A stretch of 64,000 nt of DNA from JAWPMT01 sp965242775 (lineage in GTDB: Bacteria > Bacteroidota > Bacteroidia > Cytophagales > Cyclobacteriaceae), in the NCBI GenBank assembly GCA_965242775.1, contig CBDETI010000012.1:186001-250000 (forward strand). The letters run 5' to 3'. Numbering within the stretch: position 1 is the first letter of the stretch; every line of letters starts with the position of its first letter. The notes beneath the pieces are model-generated. The model did no database searches and had not been told where the DNA came from. It saw only the letters and a program-made list of their open reading frames with translations. This document shows, in pieces, positions 55,263 to 64,000 of the stretch. Both the position numbers and the translations under genes were made by a program.

Positions 55263-56221
55263 ATCCTAGTTTTGCTCGCACTCTATTCAAGACCTTGGAA
55301 GCTACTTCGGTTGCCTTTTTTTCACCCTCCTGCAGAAGTGATTCCAATGCCTGATTATCGTTGATCAGTCGATCGTATTCTGCGCGTTCGGTACCGTATT
55401 TCTCCAGAATCAATTCGAACAACTCCTGTTTGGAATGCCCGTAACCATTATTTCCAGCGAGGTACTTATCACGCATCACCTGCTGTTGGTCGGCTGTCGC
55501 AATGGCTTTGTAAATGTTGAATACATTGCAAGTGTCAGAGATTTTTGGGTGCCTCCAGCGGTAAACTGTCCGTCTGGATCTTCATAATATTTTTTCGCAA
55601 CTGTTTTTCCGGAAGGAAAATATCCACAATGTTGCCATGTGATTTACTCATTTTTTGGCCGTCTGTCCCGGGGATGGTCATCAGTTCTTCATTGATCTGT
55701 GCCTCCGGCACGACGAAAGTTTCGCCCAGTTGATTGTTGAACGAACTGGCAATATCACGGGTAATCTCGAGGTGCTGCTTTTGGTCTTTGCCACGGGTAC
55801 GATGTTGGCGTCATACAGTAGGATGTCTGAAGCCATAAGTACAGGGTAGGTGAACAGGCCGGCATTTACATCAGATAATCTACCAGCCTTGTCTTTGAAA
55901 GAATGGGCGTTGGCGAGCATCGGGTAGGGCGTAAAGCAATTGAGATACCATGTCAGCTCGTTGACGAGCGGAACCCGTTGATTGTCGGTAGAATACATTC
56001 TTATTTGTATCAAAACCAAAGGCAATCCAGGCGGCTGCTACCGCTTTTGTGTTTTCTTTTCGTAGCGCTGCATCCTTGATCGTAGTTAACGAATGCATGT
56101 CCGCGATGAAAGCAAAGGTCCTCGTTCTTTGCCGAAAGCTCAATGGCAGGGATAATTGCTCCATTAAGTTGCCCAGGTGAGGTTTTCCGGAGCTTTGAAT
56201 GCCTGTAAGTACTCTTGTCAT
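55255..56221 (-). CDS. trpS: Tryptophan-tRNA ligase, several frameshifts
   Basis: Class I TrpRS of about 322 residues spread over three frames. The start MTRVLTGIQSSGKPHLGN carries the HIGH-like motif (PHLGN). FIADMHSLTTIKD, VPLVNELTWYLNCFTPYPML and VLMASDILLYDANIVP follow in different frames, a KMSKS signature is readable near 55640-55655, and the C-terminus is LESLLQEGEKKATEV to LGFI. At least four single-base indels are needed. The gene is essential and single in most bacteria, so sequence error is likeliest. Its 3' end overlaps the convergent hypothetical gene. Confidence 0.85.
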
Positions 56222-56339
56222 GGTGCCGCAAACCTAGAAAGGTTTATCTGATTGTTGACTGTTAATATTTACTTAAAGAACACCTTTTTTGGGACTAATT
56301 CGTTGGAGAGTTGTATAATTTGAGAAAAATCGAGTGATA

Positions 56340-57418
56340 ATGAGAAAGCTATCAGTTTTGATCCTATTGTTAGGCGGATTTGCCTTCGCTTCGAGCGCTC
56401 AGGAGGCCTTGGCTTTTGACGAAGCCAATCATGACTTTGGCAACATCAATGAAGTTGATGGTCCGGTGGATCATGTATTTACATTTACTAACAACAGCCT
56501 GGATTCCATTCGAATTCTTGGTGTTAGGGCTTCGTGTGGTTGTACAACTCCCGCTTGGACGAGGGAGGTGGTCGCGCCAGGAGGTACTGGATCTATTACC
56601 GCGCGCTATAATCCCACTAACAGACCAGGGGCTTTCCGCAAGTCATTAACCGTATCCACTTCAAACCCCTCGATTCGAAAGGTTTTATACATAAACGGCA
56701 ATGTAAAGCCGCGCCCGCGTACAGTAGCCGATGACTTACCCACTAAAGTGGATGACTTGAGGTTCAAGTACTTATCCTTCAATTTTGGCAAGATCAGTAC
56801 GAAGGAGGCTGTCACGAAATCTTTCGAAGTATACAATGATGGTGATACCATTGTTAGTTACCTGTCCGATCAAATGAAAGGCCCGGAATTTGTAGCCATT
56901 ACATTTGAACCCGCTCAATTGAAACCCAAGGAGCGAGGAAAAATCCTGGTGACCTATGATCCTACCAACAGCGAGGAATTGGGCTTTCAATCAACCAATA
57001 TTCAGCTATATACTTCCGATAGTGAAAAACCGAAGACATGACCGTGTTGGCCACTATTCAGGAGTATTTCCCGCCGCTAAGTGAGAAGGAACTTGCAAAG
57101 GCACCAAAGCTGTCATTTGATAAGACAACTTTTGATTTCGGGAAGCTGAGAAGAATGCCAAAGTTGAAACCGAATTTGTGCTCACAAACACCGGCAAAAC
57201 TCCCTTGAACCTTCGAAAGGTAAGTACCAATTGCAGTTGTACCATTGCGGACGTCAGTAAAATGGATTTGAAGCCAGGCGAGGAGGTCACTATGAAAGTG
57301 ACTTTCAACTCAGGATCGCCGAAGAGGTCGACAGTACAAGTCAATCACAGTATTTTCCAACGATCCGACTGCACCAACGCAGGTAGTTACTATCAGGGCA
57401 GTAGTGCCCAGGACGTAA
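56340..57418 (+). CDS. DUF1573-repeat secreted protein, frameshifted
   Basis: About 359 residues after repair, from ATG 56340 with signal peptide MRKLSVLILLLGGFAFASSAQ. Three DUF1573 (Ig-like ASH/MSP type) modules are recognisable: FDEANHDFGNINEVDGPV with VRASCGCTTPAW; FKYLSFNFGKISTKEAV; and LSFDKTTFDFGKL with RKVSTNCSCTIADV. The frame changes near 57040, near 57150 and near 57310. The last part reads SITVFSNDPTAPTQVVTIR before TAA at 57416. Bacteroidota DUF1573 proteins are usually envelope-associated with unknown function. Confidence 0.78.
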
Positions 57419-57445
57419 CGTACTCGGAACTATTCACAAAATAAG

Positions 57446-57482
57446 AAGGGCTACCTCAATACGTTAGGAGGTAGCCCTTTCT
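57446..57482. terminator. Bidirectional intrinsic terminator
   Basis: AAGGGCTACCTC (57446-57457) and GAGGTAGCCCTT (57468-57479) make a perfect 12-bp stem with a 10-base loop, followed by T-rich sequence on the plus strand and TTCTTATTTTG on the minus strand. It sits between the convergent DUF1573 and M1 peptidase genes and can serve both. Confidence 0.9.
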
Positions 57483-57506
57483 ATTATGACTATTATTGAA
57501 ATTCGA

Positions 57507-59321
57507 TTAAGGATTTGGCCAAGTGTTATTTCCGCGATCAATGTCCGCCATTTTCTGACTTGTGTCTATTTCGATTGATGCAATGTCTGACAGGTTTGAA
57601 CCTGTCTGCAATTCATAGGAGGTAAAAGCCCAGGGCCAATCAGCATTGTTTTAGTAGCGGCATCAACCGGCTTTTCACCACGCATAAGGTCGAGCGGTAT
57701 GTAGTAGTTTACAACTTCACCGGAGTTGAGGGTCACCGTCACATCAACTGGCATGGGCATGTTGCCAATTTTATTGATTTTGATAATGGCACCATTATCT
57801 CCGTTGCTCACTGTATCTATCCCATAGTCGATGGTATGGGTAGAATTGACCAGTAGTCGTAGTACCAATCCAGTTCCAACCCGGAAGTTTTTCCATGACA
57901 CGCACAAAATCATTGAGTTGCGGGTGCTTAAACTTCCACTCATTAAAGTATCGAAGTAGTCCTGTTTCAAGATTCTTTTGACCAATCACATACCCAAGCT
58001 GACCAAGGCTCACTGCACCTTTGCTGTAAGAACCCAAGCCCGTAAGCGAAATTGGTCTGGAAATGATCAGAGTGCGTACTGAGCGTTCTTCCTGCCACTT
58101 CTAGCCAGAACCGAAATAACCTCTGTAATTGTTTTCCAGAGCTCGCGAGGATTCACGCCAAAGAGATGATTCATTGTGAGGCTTGTAGCGTAACTGGTAT
58201 ACCCTTCATCCATCCAGGCATAGTAGCTTTCGTTAGTGGCCAGGAGCATTTGGTACCAACTGTGGAGGGCCTCATGGACAGTCACCCCACCAAACCTCGG
58301 AATTGACCTGTGTCCCGTGATTAGAGTCGCCATGGGATATTCCATGCCACCAATCACCACCTTGGATGACGGAATATTTTGAGTAGGGGTACTTGCCGAA
58401 AGTTCTTTTGAATGTACTGAAATGCCTTGACCGTATATTCCGGAAGCTGTTTCCAGTTTCCTCGAGTGTATCAGTTTGGTAAAAGAAGTGAATTTCCGGG
58501 CCGTCAGGGACCCTGAATTTTCGTGTGAGTGTAATCAGGGTCAGCAGCCCATACAAAATCATGTACATTTTTCGCCTCGAATTGCCAGGTCAGTTTCTTG
58601 CCTTTGGCCTTCTTCACCTTCACACCCTCGTCTTCGTATCCAAAGCCAATTTCATTTTTATTTAGCAATAGCCCGGTAGCAGCTACCATGTACTTTTTGT
58701 TGATCGAGATGTTCACGCTATAGTCCCCCCATGGAGAATAAAATTCCCTGGCTACATAAGGGTGGCATGCCAGCCGCGGCGTCATACTCGGCTATTTTCG
58801 GAAACCACTGTGCCCATGGAGTAGCTGATGCCCTCGCGATTGTTTCTTCCGCTCCGCCGAATCTGCACGGGGATTTGACTCTCAAAAGTCAGGTCAAATG
58901 TGGTGGAGCTGCCGGGCAATATGGTGAGGCCAGTTGGACTTCTACCACCGTACCCTGATAGTGGTAATTCAGGTTTTGACCATCCTGCGTAAAAGAGTTG
59001 ATTTGTGATAGCGATTTCGTTGGATTCCAACTTGGAGATTCGGTCCCTCACCCGGCCATCGGGATCGGATATCCACCTACTACGATAGTCCATTAGGCTG
59101 TTGGGCTGGAAAGCGTTGAAGTACAGGTGTAGAAAATTTGATTGAGGTGTATCTGGCGAGTTGTTGGTATAAACTAACTTTTTGGGTGCCGGACATCTGG
59201 TGATTGTCTACGTCGACATCCACATCGATGTGTAATCGACTTTCTGTTGCCAGTAACCCTGACTGTGGGCAGCGAGGCTTACTAAGCAGAGTATAGTCGA
59301 GAGCAAGCAATTCTTTTTCAT
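57507..59321 (-). CDS. M1-family (aminopeptidase N-like) zinc metallopeptidase, several frameshifts
   Basis: About 605 residues over several frames. ATG 59321 starts a signal peptide (MKKNCLLSTILCLVSLAAHS). The gluzincin site HEALHSW lies near 58256-58276, followed by ESYYAWMDEGYTSYA with the distal glutamate (HExxH-x18-E). The N-terminal beta domain segments (LYFNAFQPNSLMDYRSRWIS, TFDLTFESQIPVQIR) and the C-terminal part ending DRGNNTWPNP before the stop at 57507 are in different frames. At least five indels are needed. A secreted dipeptide or oligopeptide aminopeptidase is likely. Confidence 0.8.
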
Positions 59322-59337
59322 AGGTTAAGGTTTGTTT

Positions 59338-59377
59338 GAAAAAAAGAAGTGCCTTAGATCTTGCGAATAAGGCACTT
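59338..59377 (-). terminator. Intrinsic terminator after gyrB
   Basis: On the minus strand AAGTGCCTTA (59377-59368), an 11-base loop and TAAGGCACTT (59356-59347) are followed by a CTTTTTTT-type tail. It is 50 bases after the gyrB stop and just upstream of the M1 peptidase start, separating the two. Confidence 0.9.
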
Positions 59378-59426
59378 TTCCAAAGAGTTTTCTATAAGAT
59401 GAAGTTTATCTGTTTTCAAAGGTTGA

Positions 59427-61380
59427 CTAGACGTCAACATTAGCATATTTGGCGTTTTGCTCGATGAATCCCTTCTTGGTGCCACCTCATCGCCCATGAG
59501 CATCGAGAAAGGTGATCAGCCTCGGCCGCAGATTCTATGGTGACCTGCTTCAAGCTTCTGTCTTCCGGGTTCATGGTGGTTGTCCAGAGTTGTTCCGGGT
59601 TCATCTCCCCCAGACCCTTTATAGCGCTGAACACCCACAATTGTCACTGTTGTCACCTCCGAGTTCCAATGCTACCCTGTCTCTGTCGGCATCACTCCAG
59701 GCATATCTCTCGGACTTACCTTTTTTCAACAGATAGAGTGGGGGGTAAGGCAATGTAGACGTATCCTTTTTCCACGAGTTCTCTCATGTACCGAAAAAAG
59801 AAGGTGAGGATGAGTGTCCGTATGTGACTTCCATCCACATCGGCATCCGTCATGATAATGATTTTGTGATATCGGAGTTTTTCCAGATTCAGTGCCTTTT
59901 CGTCATCTTCCTGCACAAAGATACGCCAAGCGCGGTGATCATATTTTTGATCTCGTCATTGTCGTATATTTTGTGCTCTTGTGCCTTCTCTACATGAGAA
60001 TCTTTCCCCGCAGCGGGGAGAATGGCTTGAAACTTTCGGTCCCGTCCCTGCTTGGCAGATCCACCGGCTGAATCGCCCTCCACCAAATAAATTTCGCAAA
60101 GCGCCGGATCTTTTTCAGAGCAATCAGCCAGCTTCCCGGGTAGACCGGTACCCGATAGGACGTTTTTTCGCTGGACCATTTTCCCGGGCTTTTCGCGCCG
60201 CATGGCGAGCCTGGGCAGCAAGTATGACCTTGGATACGATCTGTTTGGCCTCTTTCGGGTGTTCTTCGAGGTACACATTCAGCATTTCGCTCACGCAAGA
60301 GTCCACTGATCCCGAAGCTTCAGAATTGCCAAGCTTGGTTTTTGTTTGTCCCTCGAACTGGGGTTCTGCTACTTTGACGGAAATTACCGCGGTAAGTCCT
60401 TCTCGAAAGTCATCCCCGCTGATCTCCACTTTTACTTTGTCTAGCAGGCCAGACTTGTCGGCGTAGGATTTCAACGTTCGTGTAAGTGCTCGCCGGAACC
60501 CGGCGACGTGCGTACCTCCCTCGATTGTATTGATATTATTTACATAGGATACGACATTCTCCGAATAGGAGGTATTGTAGCTCATCGCTACCTGTACGGG
60601 GATTTCACTTTTATCGTGATCGATGAAAATTGGGTCTGGAATGAGCTGCTCTCTTGTACCATCCAGATATGCTACAAACTCGGTGAGTCCACCCTCACTG
60701 TAAAATTCTTCTTGTTTGTCCTGACCGTCTTCCGACTCCCTATGGTCAATCAACTGGATGCGGATGCCAGAATTCAAAAACGCCAATTCACGGAGCCGGC
60801 TGGCCACGGTTGCGTAATTGTATACGGTTTCATTAAAAATAGTATCGTCAGGTTGGAAATGCACGATGGTTCCTGTGATGTCGGTATTTCCTGTGACCTC
60901 CACCTCGCCTTGAGGGATTCCTCGCTGATACACTTGCTGATGTACTTTACCATTTCTGTGAACAGTGGCTTCCAGCTGGGCAGACAGTGCATTCACACAT
61001 GAAACACCAACACCGTGGAGTCCGCCCGATACCTTATAAGTGTCTTTGTCGAATTTGCCACCTGCATGAAGGACGGTCATTACCACTTCAAGTGCTGACT
61101 TCTTTTCCTTGGGGTGAATATCCGTAGGAATACCTCGGCCATTATCGGAGACGGTGATAGAGTTATCTGTATTGATCTCCACCTTGATGAAATCGCAATG
61201 CCCTGCCAGTGCCTCGTCTACCGAGTTGTCCACCACTTCCCATATGAGGTGATGCAACCCTTTCACTCCCACATCTCCAATGTACATTGCGGGCCGTTTC
61301 CTGACTGCTTCGAGGCCTTCTAGGACCTGGATATTACTGGCTGAATAATCTCCTTTGTTTTGAGGTGTTTTGTCTTCCAT
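59427..61380 (-). CDS. gyrB: DNA gyrase subunit B, several frameshifts
   Basis: About 650 residues, the usual length. The first 400 codons are intact: GHKL ATPase domain with HLIWEVVDNSVDEALAGH, VSDNGRGIPTD and VMTVLHAGGKFD, then the transducer domain. From about 60180 onwards the frame changes repeatedly, yet EIYLVEGDSAGGSAKQGRDR, KIIIMTDADVDGSHIRTLIL and KGLGEMNPEQLWTTTMNPED of the TOPRIM and C-terminal region are all readable, with the stop at 59427. At least six single-base indels, several in homopolymers. An essential enzyme in DNA supercoiling, so sequence error rather than loss. Confidence 0.92.
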
Positions 61381-61485
61381 TCAAGTTATTCCAAAAGCGA
61401 CAAAACTAATGAAATTCGGACAGACACACGGGCTTTTCTTGCGCAGTAAATAGGGCATTTCAAGCATTAGGTCACCCTAAGCATT

Positions 61486-61857
61486 TTACGCGTATTGATG
61501 GGTACTTAGCATAACCAGAGTACAAGCGTTTTCAACCTGAATTTTCTGCTCCCTGGCCATTGCCGCGAAACTTGGGTTTTCTGTTCCGGGATTGAATATT
61601 ATTCTCTTCGGACGTAGGGACAGCAGATATTCAATGTGTTCCTCCTGATGCCTGGTACCTATATACATTGTGACCGTGTGAATGTCGGAAAGTAGTGGTT
61701 TTTGTCGAATGTCCAGGATCTCTTTTCCCGCGATTTCTCCTGTCTTGATGCCTATTAGAATTACTTCTTCCCCGTGATTGAGGAGTTCATGTGTTGCGAT
61801 GAAGGCATAACGGGAAGGGTTTGGAGTTGCGCCTACGACGAGGGTTTTTCCGATCAT
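61486..61857 (-). CDS. CoA-binding-domain protein (YccU-like)
   Basis: 123 residues, a single Rossmann-like CoA_binding domain with the family start KTLVVGATPNPSRYAFIATH and the C-terminal KRIIFNPGTENPSFAAMA and VENACTLVML. Related to the nucleotide-binding domain of succinyl-CoA synthetase alpha. Its role is unknown. The ATG overlaps the stop of the YwqK-repeat gene (ATGA). Confidence 0.88.
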   Translation of the reverse strand: MIGKTLVVGATPNPSRYAFIATHELLNHGEEVILIGIKTGEIAGKEILDIRQKPLLSDIHTVTMYIGTRHQEEHIEYLLSLRPKRIIFNPGTENPSFAAMAREQKIQVENACTLVMLSTHQYA

Positions 61858-63695
61858 TTCGATTTGCTCTTTATTCTTTTCGTGAAACCAATATGGATGC
61901 CAAACCTGATAGGTACATACAATCTTGATTGCGCGAAGGGTCGGTATAATTCGTTAAATGCTTCATTAGATACATTGTAGCGCTGTTCCCAGTTCCGATA
62001 ACCTATATCCGCGCCGACAAAACTATCAATTGTGAGTCCGGGATTTTGGCTGTTTTTCATCCACCTAAGCCCCACGTAGACGCCATAGTACGCAAGAATT
62101 TCGTTGACTTCCAAGGTCTCTCGCACAAATGGTAGAACAGTCTGATCTTGGGCCTTCACGCGATGAGTGTTTAAAGTCACGCCCACCTGGTGACCGAAAT
62201 AGAACATGCCTACAGTACCTTCGGCGTGGTAATATTTTTGTCGAAACCGGATACTTACCCCTCGCGTGTATGGCTCATTCAATGAGAGTTCGTTGGTCGT
62301 CTTAAAGAATGGTTCGCGATGGTAGATTGCCAACAGCTCGTACCCCATACGTTCCTGTAGGTAGTACTCAACAGTTAATGGCAGTTCGTCGAGCAGGAGC
62401 ATAGCAGGGTTGGTACTGATGATCAGCCCGCGGTATTCATTTACAACACTGGTGAAGTACCTGCTTTTATTTGACTTGTACACATACTCGGGTTTCTCAG
62501 AAAGATTTCTTGTTCTTTGGTCTAAGCTGCTAAGTCGGAAAACAGGCCTTTCCTCTTCATAAATTGGGCGGTATACGCCGGCCACATTGCCTTCTGTATC
62601 GAATAATTGCCACTCCCCAATACGCTTTTCGCCAAGCATTGGTCCTTTCATCTTAATGCTTTGATCCCCATAGTAACCCGTGTATTCACCATTGTCTTGT
62701 TCATATAAGGCCTCTCCGTCGAGCACTCCGTCTTCATTGAAGTAGACCCAGCGCCCTTGTCGTTTGCTATTGAGAATTTCACCTTTAGCCTTTTGTCTGC
62801 CGTTCGGGTAATATTCTGTATAGATACCGTCGCCTTCCTGGTAGGATCCACGCGCCTTTACCTCACCCGTTTCGTAATACAGATTCCATTGACCGTCCTT
62901 CTCATCTTCAACCAATTTGCCTTCGGCGCTTTTTTCTCCATTCTGATGATAATAGGTCCATTGCCCTTGTTTTTTTCCGGCTACATAAACACCAGAACCG
63001 GAGGTTTCACCATTTTTATGGTAGTAAGTCCAGAGACCATTCCTTAGTCCCTTGAGGTATTCGCCGATGGCCAGGAGTTCCCCGGACTCATAGAAATAGT
63101 GCCATTCTCCGGCGCTTTTACCATCAACGTTCGATCCTTCCATTTTCACTGAACCAGAGGGGTAGAACTCCTTGTAGTTTCCATTTCCTTCCTCGAAATA
63201 GGCTTGAGCTTTAAGACTCCCGTCCTCAAAAAAGTAATTCCAAATACCCTCCTTTTTGCCTAAGTAGTAGCTGCCGCTATTTTTTTCGGTGCCATTTTCG
63301 TAATAGTTCGTCCAGTACCCGGCTTTCTGACCTTTTTCCAAGAGGCCCTTGGCTCTGATCTGTCCAGATTCGAAGTAGTAAGTCCAGTTTCCGTCGGCGA
63401 TGCCCTGGATAAGCATGCCTTCCGACTTTTTGCCGCCATTTTCAAAAAAGTAAATCCACGACCCGGAGGGCTGTCCGTTTTTATAAGTCCCGGTCACTTT
63501 TGGATTTCCAGATTGGAAATAAGATAAGTATTGACCGTGTGGCAGACTGTCTCTTTTCCGCAGCTGAATTTCTTCTTTCACCTGCATGCTGTCTTCATCG
63601 AAATATGACTTGTATTCAAAAGAGCCGTCCTGGGCATAAACCAGAAAGGGTGCTAAAATCCAAAGTGTCGATATCGTTTTTCGGCATGCAAACAT
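61854..63695 (-). CDS. Secreted YwqK/MORN-repeat protein with C-terminal beta domain
   Basis: 613 residues with a signal peptide (about 1-22, TLWILAPFLVYAQ). About 14 tandem repeats of roughly 23 residues (about 45-365) of the type GxWxYYxENGxxxxxGxY, for example KAGYWTNYYENGTEKNSG and KQGQWTYYHQNGEKSAEG, the YwqK-antitoxin/MORN-like motif. After about 385 a different, strand-rich region (RYFTSVVNEYRGLIISTNPAM, RGVSIRFRQKYYHAEGTVGMFYF) of about 225 residues resembles an outer-membrane barrel and ends in basic residues. Function unknown; coupled to the CoA-binding gene. Confidence 0.82.
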   Translation of the reverse strand: MFACRKTISTLWILAPFLVYAQDGSFEYKSYFDEDSMQVKEEIQLRKRDSLPHGQYLSYFQSGNPKVTGTYKNGQPSGSWIYFFENGGKKSEGMLIQGIADGNWTYYFESGQIRAKGLLEKGQKAGYWTNYYENGTEKNSGSYYLGKKEGIWNYFFEDGSLKAQAYFEEGNGNYKEFYPSGSVKMEGSNVDGKSAGEWHYFYESGELLAIGEYLKGLRNGLWTYYHKNGETSGSGVYVAGKKQGQWTYYHQNGEKSAEGKLVEDEKDGQWNLYYETGEVKARGSYQEGDGIYTEYYPNGRQKAKGEILNSKRQGRWVYFNEDGVLDGEALYEQDNGEYTGYYGDQSIKMKGPMLGEKRIGEWQLFDTEGNVAGVYRPIYEEERPVFRLSSLDQRTRNLSEKPEYVYKSNKSRYFTSVVNEYRGLIISTNPAMLLLDELPLTVEYYLQERMGYELLAIYHREPFFKTTNELSLNEPYTRGVSIRFRQKYYHAEGTVGMFYFGHQVGVTLNTHRVKAQDQTVLPFVRETLEVNEILAYYGVYVGLRWMKNSQNPGLTIDSFVGADIGYRNWEQRYNVSNEAFNELYRPFAQSRLYVPIRFGIHIGFTKRIKSKSK

Positions 63696-63704
63696 TTTCT
63701 CGAG

Positions 63705-64000
63705 TTAATCCATTTCCAGGTGCAATCCCTGCTGTGTTTGGTTTTCACCATCCCACAGCAATGGGAAAAAACGGATTTTCTGATTTTCAGGATTAAGGTA
63801 TTTTTCCCAGCGAGTACCTCCTGTCGCCCTTTCAGACCAATCGCCTTTTTTCAAAAAACGTGTAGTTGTTTGCAGGTGGGCCATTGGCCAGTGCATGTTT
63901 GCATTCTGGTCAAATTTCCTCAGTTCATCAGCGATGGTTATGGAATCGTGGTAGTTTCTCTCGAAGACTCTCAATAGATTGTTTTCTTTGGTTTGTCTTG
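63705..64000 (-). CDS. kynA: Probable tryptophan 2,3-dioxygenase, C-terminal part (5' end outside window)
   Basis: About 97 residues, continuing upstream beyond the window. NMHWPMAHLQTTTRFLKKGDW followed by RATGGTRWEKYL and IRFFPLLW matches the C-terminal region of heme-dependent tryptophan 2,3-dioxygenase, where W-HL-ER, TGG(S/T) and FFPELW are conserved and the TGG loop binds substrate. It would start the kynurenine pathway. The conserved histidine and TGG loop are visible. Its stop is 9 bases before the YwqK-repeat gene. Annotated from motifs only. Confidence 0.72.
   Translation of the reverse strand, partial: RQTKENNLLRVFERNYHDSITIADELRKFDQNANMHWPMAHLQTTTRFLKKGDWSERATGGTRWEKYLNPENQKIRFFPLLWDGENQTQQGLHLEMD

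Noticed and set aside
59427..61380. gyrB or trpS as true pseudogenes
   Set aside because: All catalytic motifs are readable in adjacent frames with essentially no amino-acid decay, and both genes are essential.
1..64000. CRISPR arrays, tRNA or rRNA genes, insertion sequences, toxin-antitoxin or restriction systems
   Set aside because: Scanning by eye found no regular repeat-spacer array, cloverleaf, rRNA block, transposase or defence gene. A short tRNA could be missed without a search tool.

Overview
The window looks like a chromosomal piece of a Bacteroidota, most likely a Cytophagales-type marine or soil bacterium. Evidence: TonB-dependent receptors with an STN domain and a FecR/ECF-sigma pair, a DUF5916 outer-membrane protein, a TamL lipoprotein, a two-gene metH, LuxR-type membrane regulators without receiver domains, LytTR regulation, TAnnTTTG-like promoter boxes and few Shine-Dalgarno sequences. 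No rRNA, tRNA, CRISPR array, transposase or phage module was recognised.

Region by region. 1-3948: a sigma factor / anti-sigma factor / STN-TonB receptor signalling operon, with the receptor cut by the window start. 4087-5308: a class-A-like serine hydrolase with one homopolymer frameshift. 5482-15926: a sugar or glycoside catabolic cluster containing an MFS permease, a Gfo/Idh/MocA oxidoreductase, two TIM-barrel isomerases, a TonB receptor and a 1209-residue lipoprotein that joins a cytochrome c, a PA14 domain, a sugar-dehydrogenase-like propeller and a 3-keto-glycoside hydrolase (DUF1080) domain. It reads as an oxidative 3-keto-sugar pathway with a cell-surface or periplasmic stage. A 50-codon relic of a four-helix-bundle gene sits inside it. 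16-27.9 kb: secreted, outer-membrane and regulatory genes, including a protein with a 139-residue tandem duplication, a frameshifted MacB/FtsX-type permease and two paralogous six-TM LuxR regulators. Between the two regulators lie three perfect hairpins and a possible small RNA.

28.2-33.9 kb is a methionine / one-carbon operon (metH in two genes, then metF) behind a SAM-I riboswitch, followed by HMG-CoA lyase. 33.9-54.7 kb is mostly housekeeping: dprA, a MerR regulator, a CapA-like lipoprotein, an M23 peptidase, alaS, gatB, a TlpA-like thioredoxin, thioesterase, pcm, riboflavin synthase, PAP2, hemF, tamL, an RNA methyltransferase, pgi, a CaCA exchanger and a phosphosugar mutase. Genes are tightly packed, with ATGA-type overlaps and convergent stops that abut or overlap.

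54.8-60.3 kb contains five consecutive genes, including the essential trpS and gyrB, each broken by several single-base indels while the protein signal continues in another frame. This most likely reflects poor local sequence quality rather than gene decay, so these genes are annotated across the breaks. The last 3 kb holds a CoA-binding protein, a long YwqK/MORN-repeat protein and the C-terminal end of a probable tryptophan 2,3-dioxygenase.
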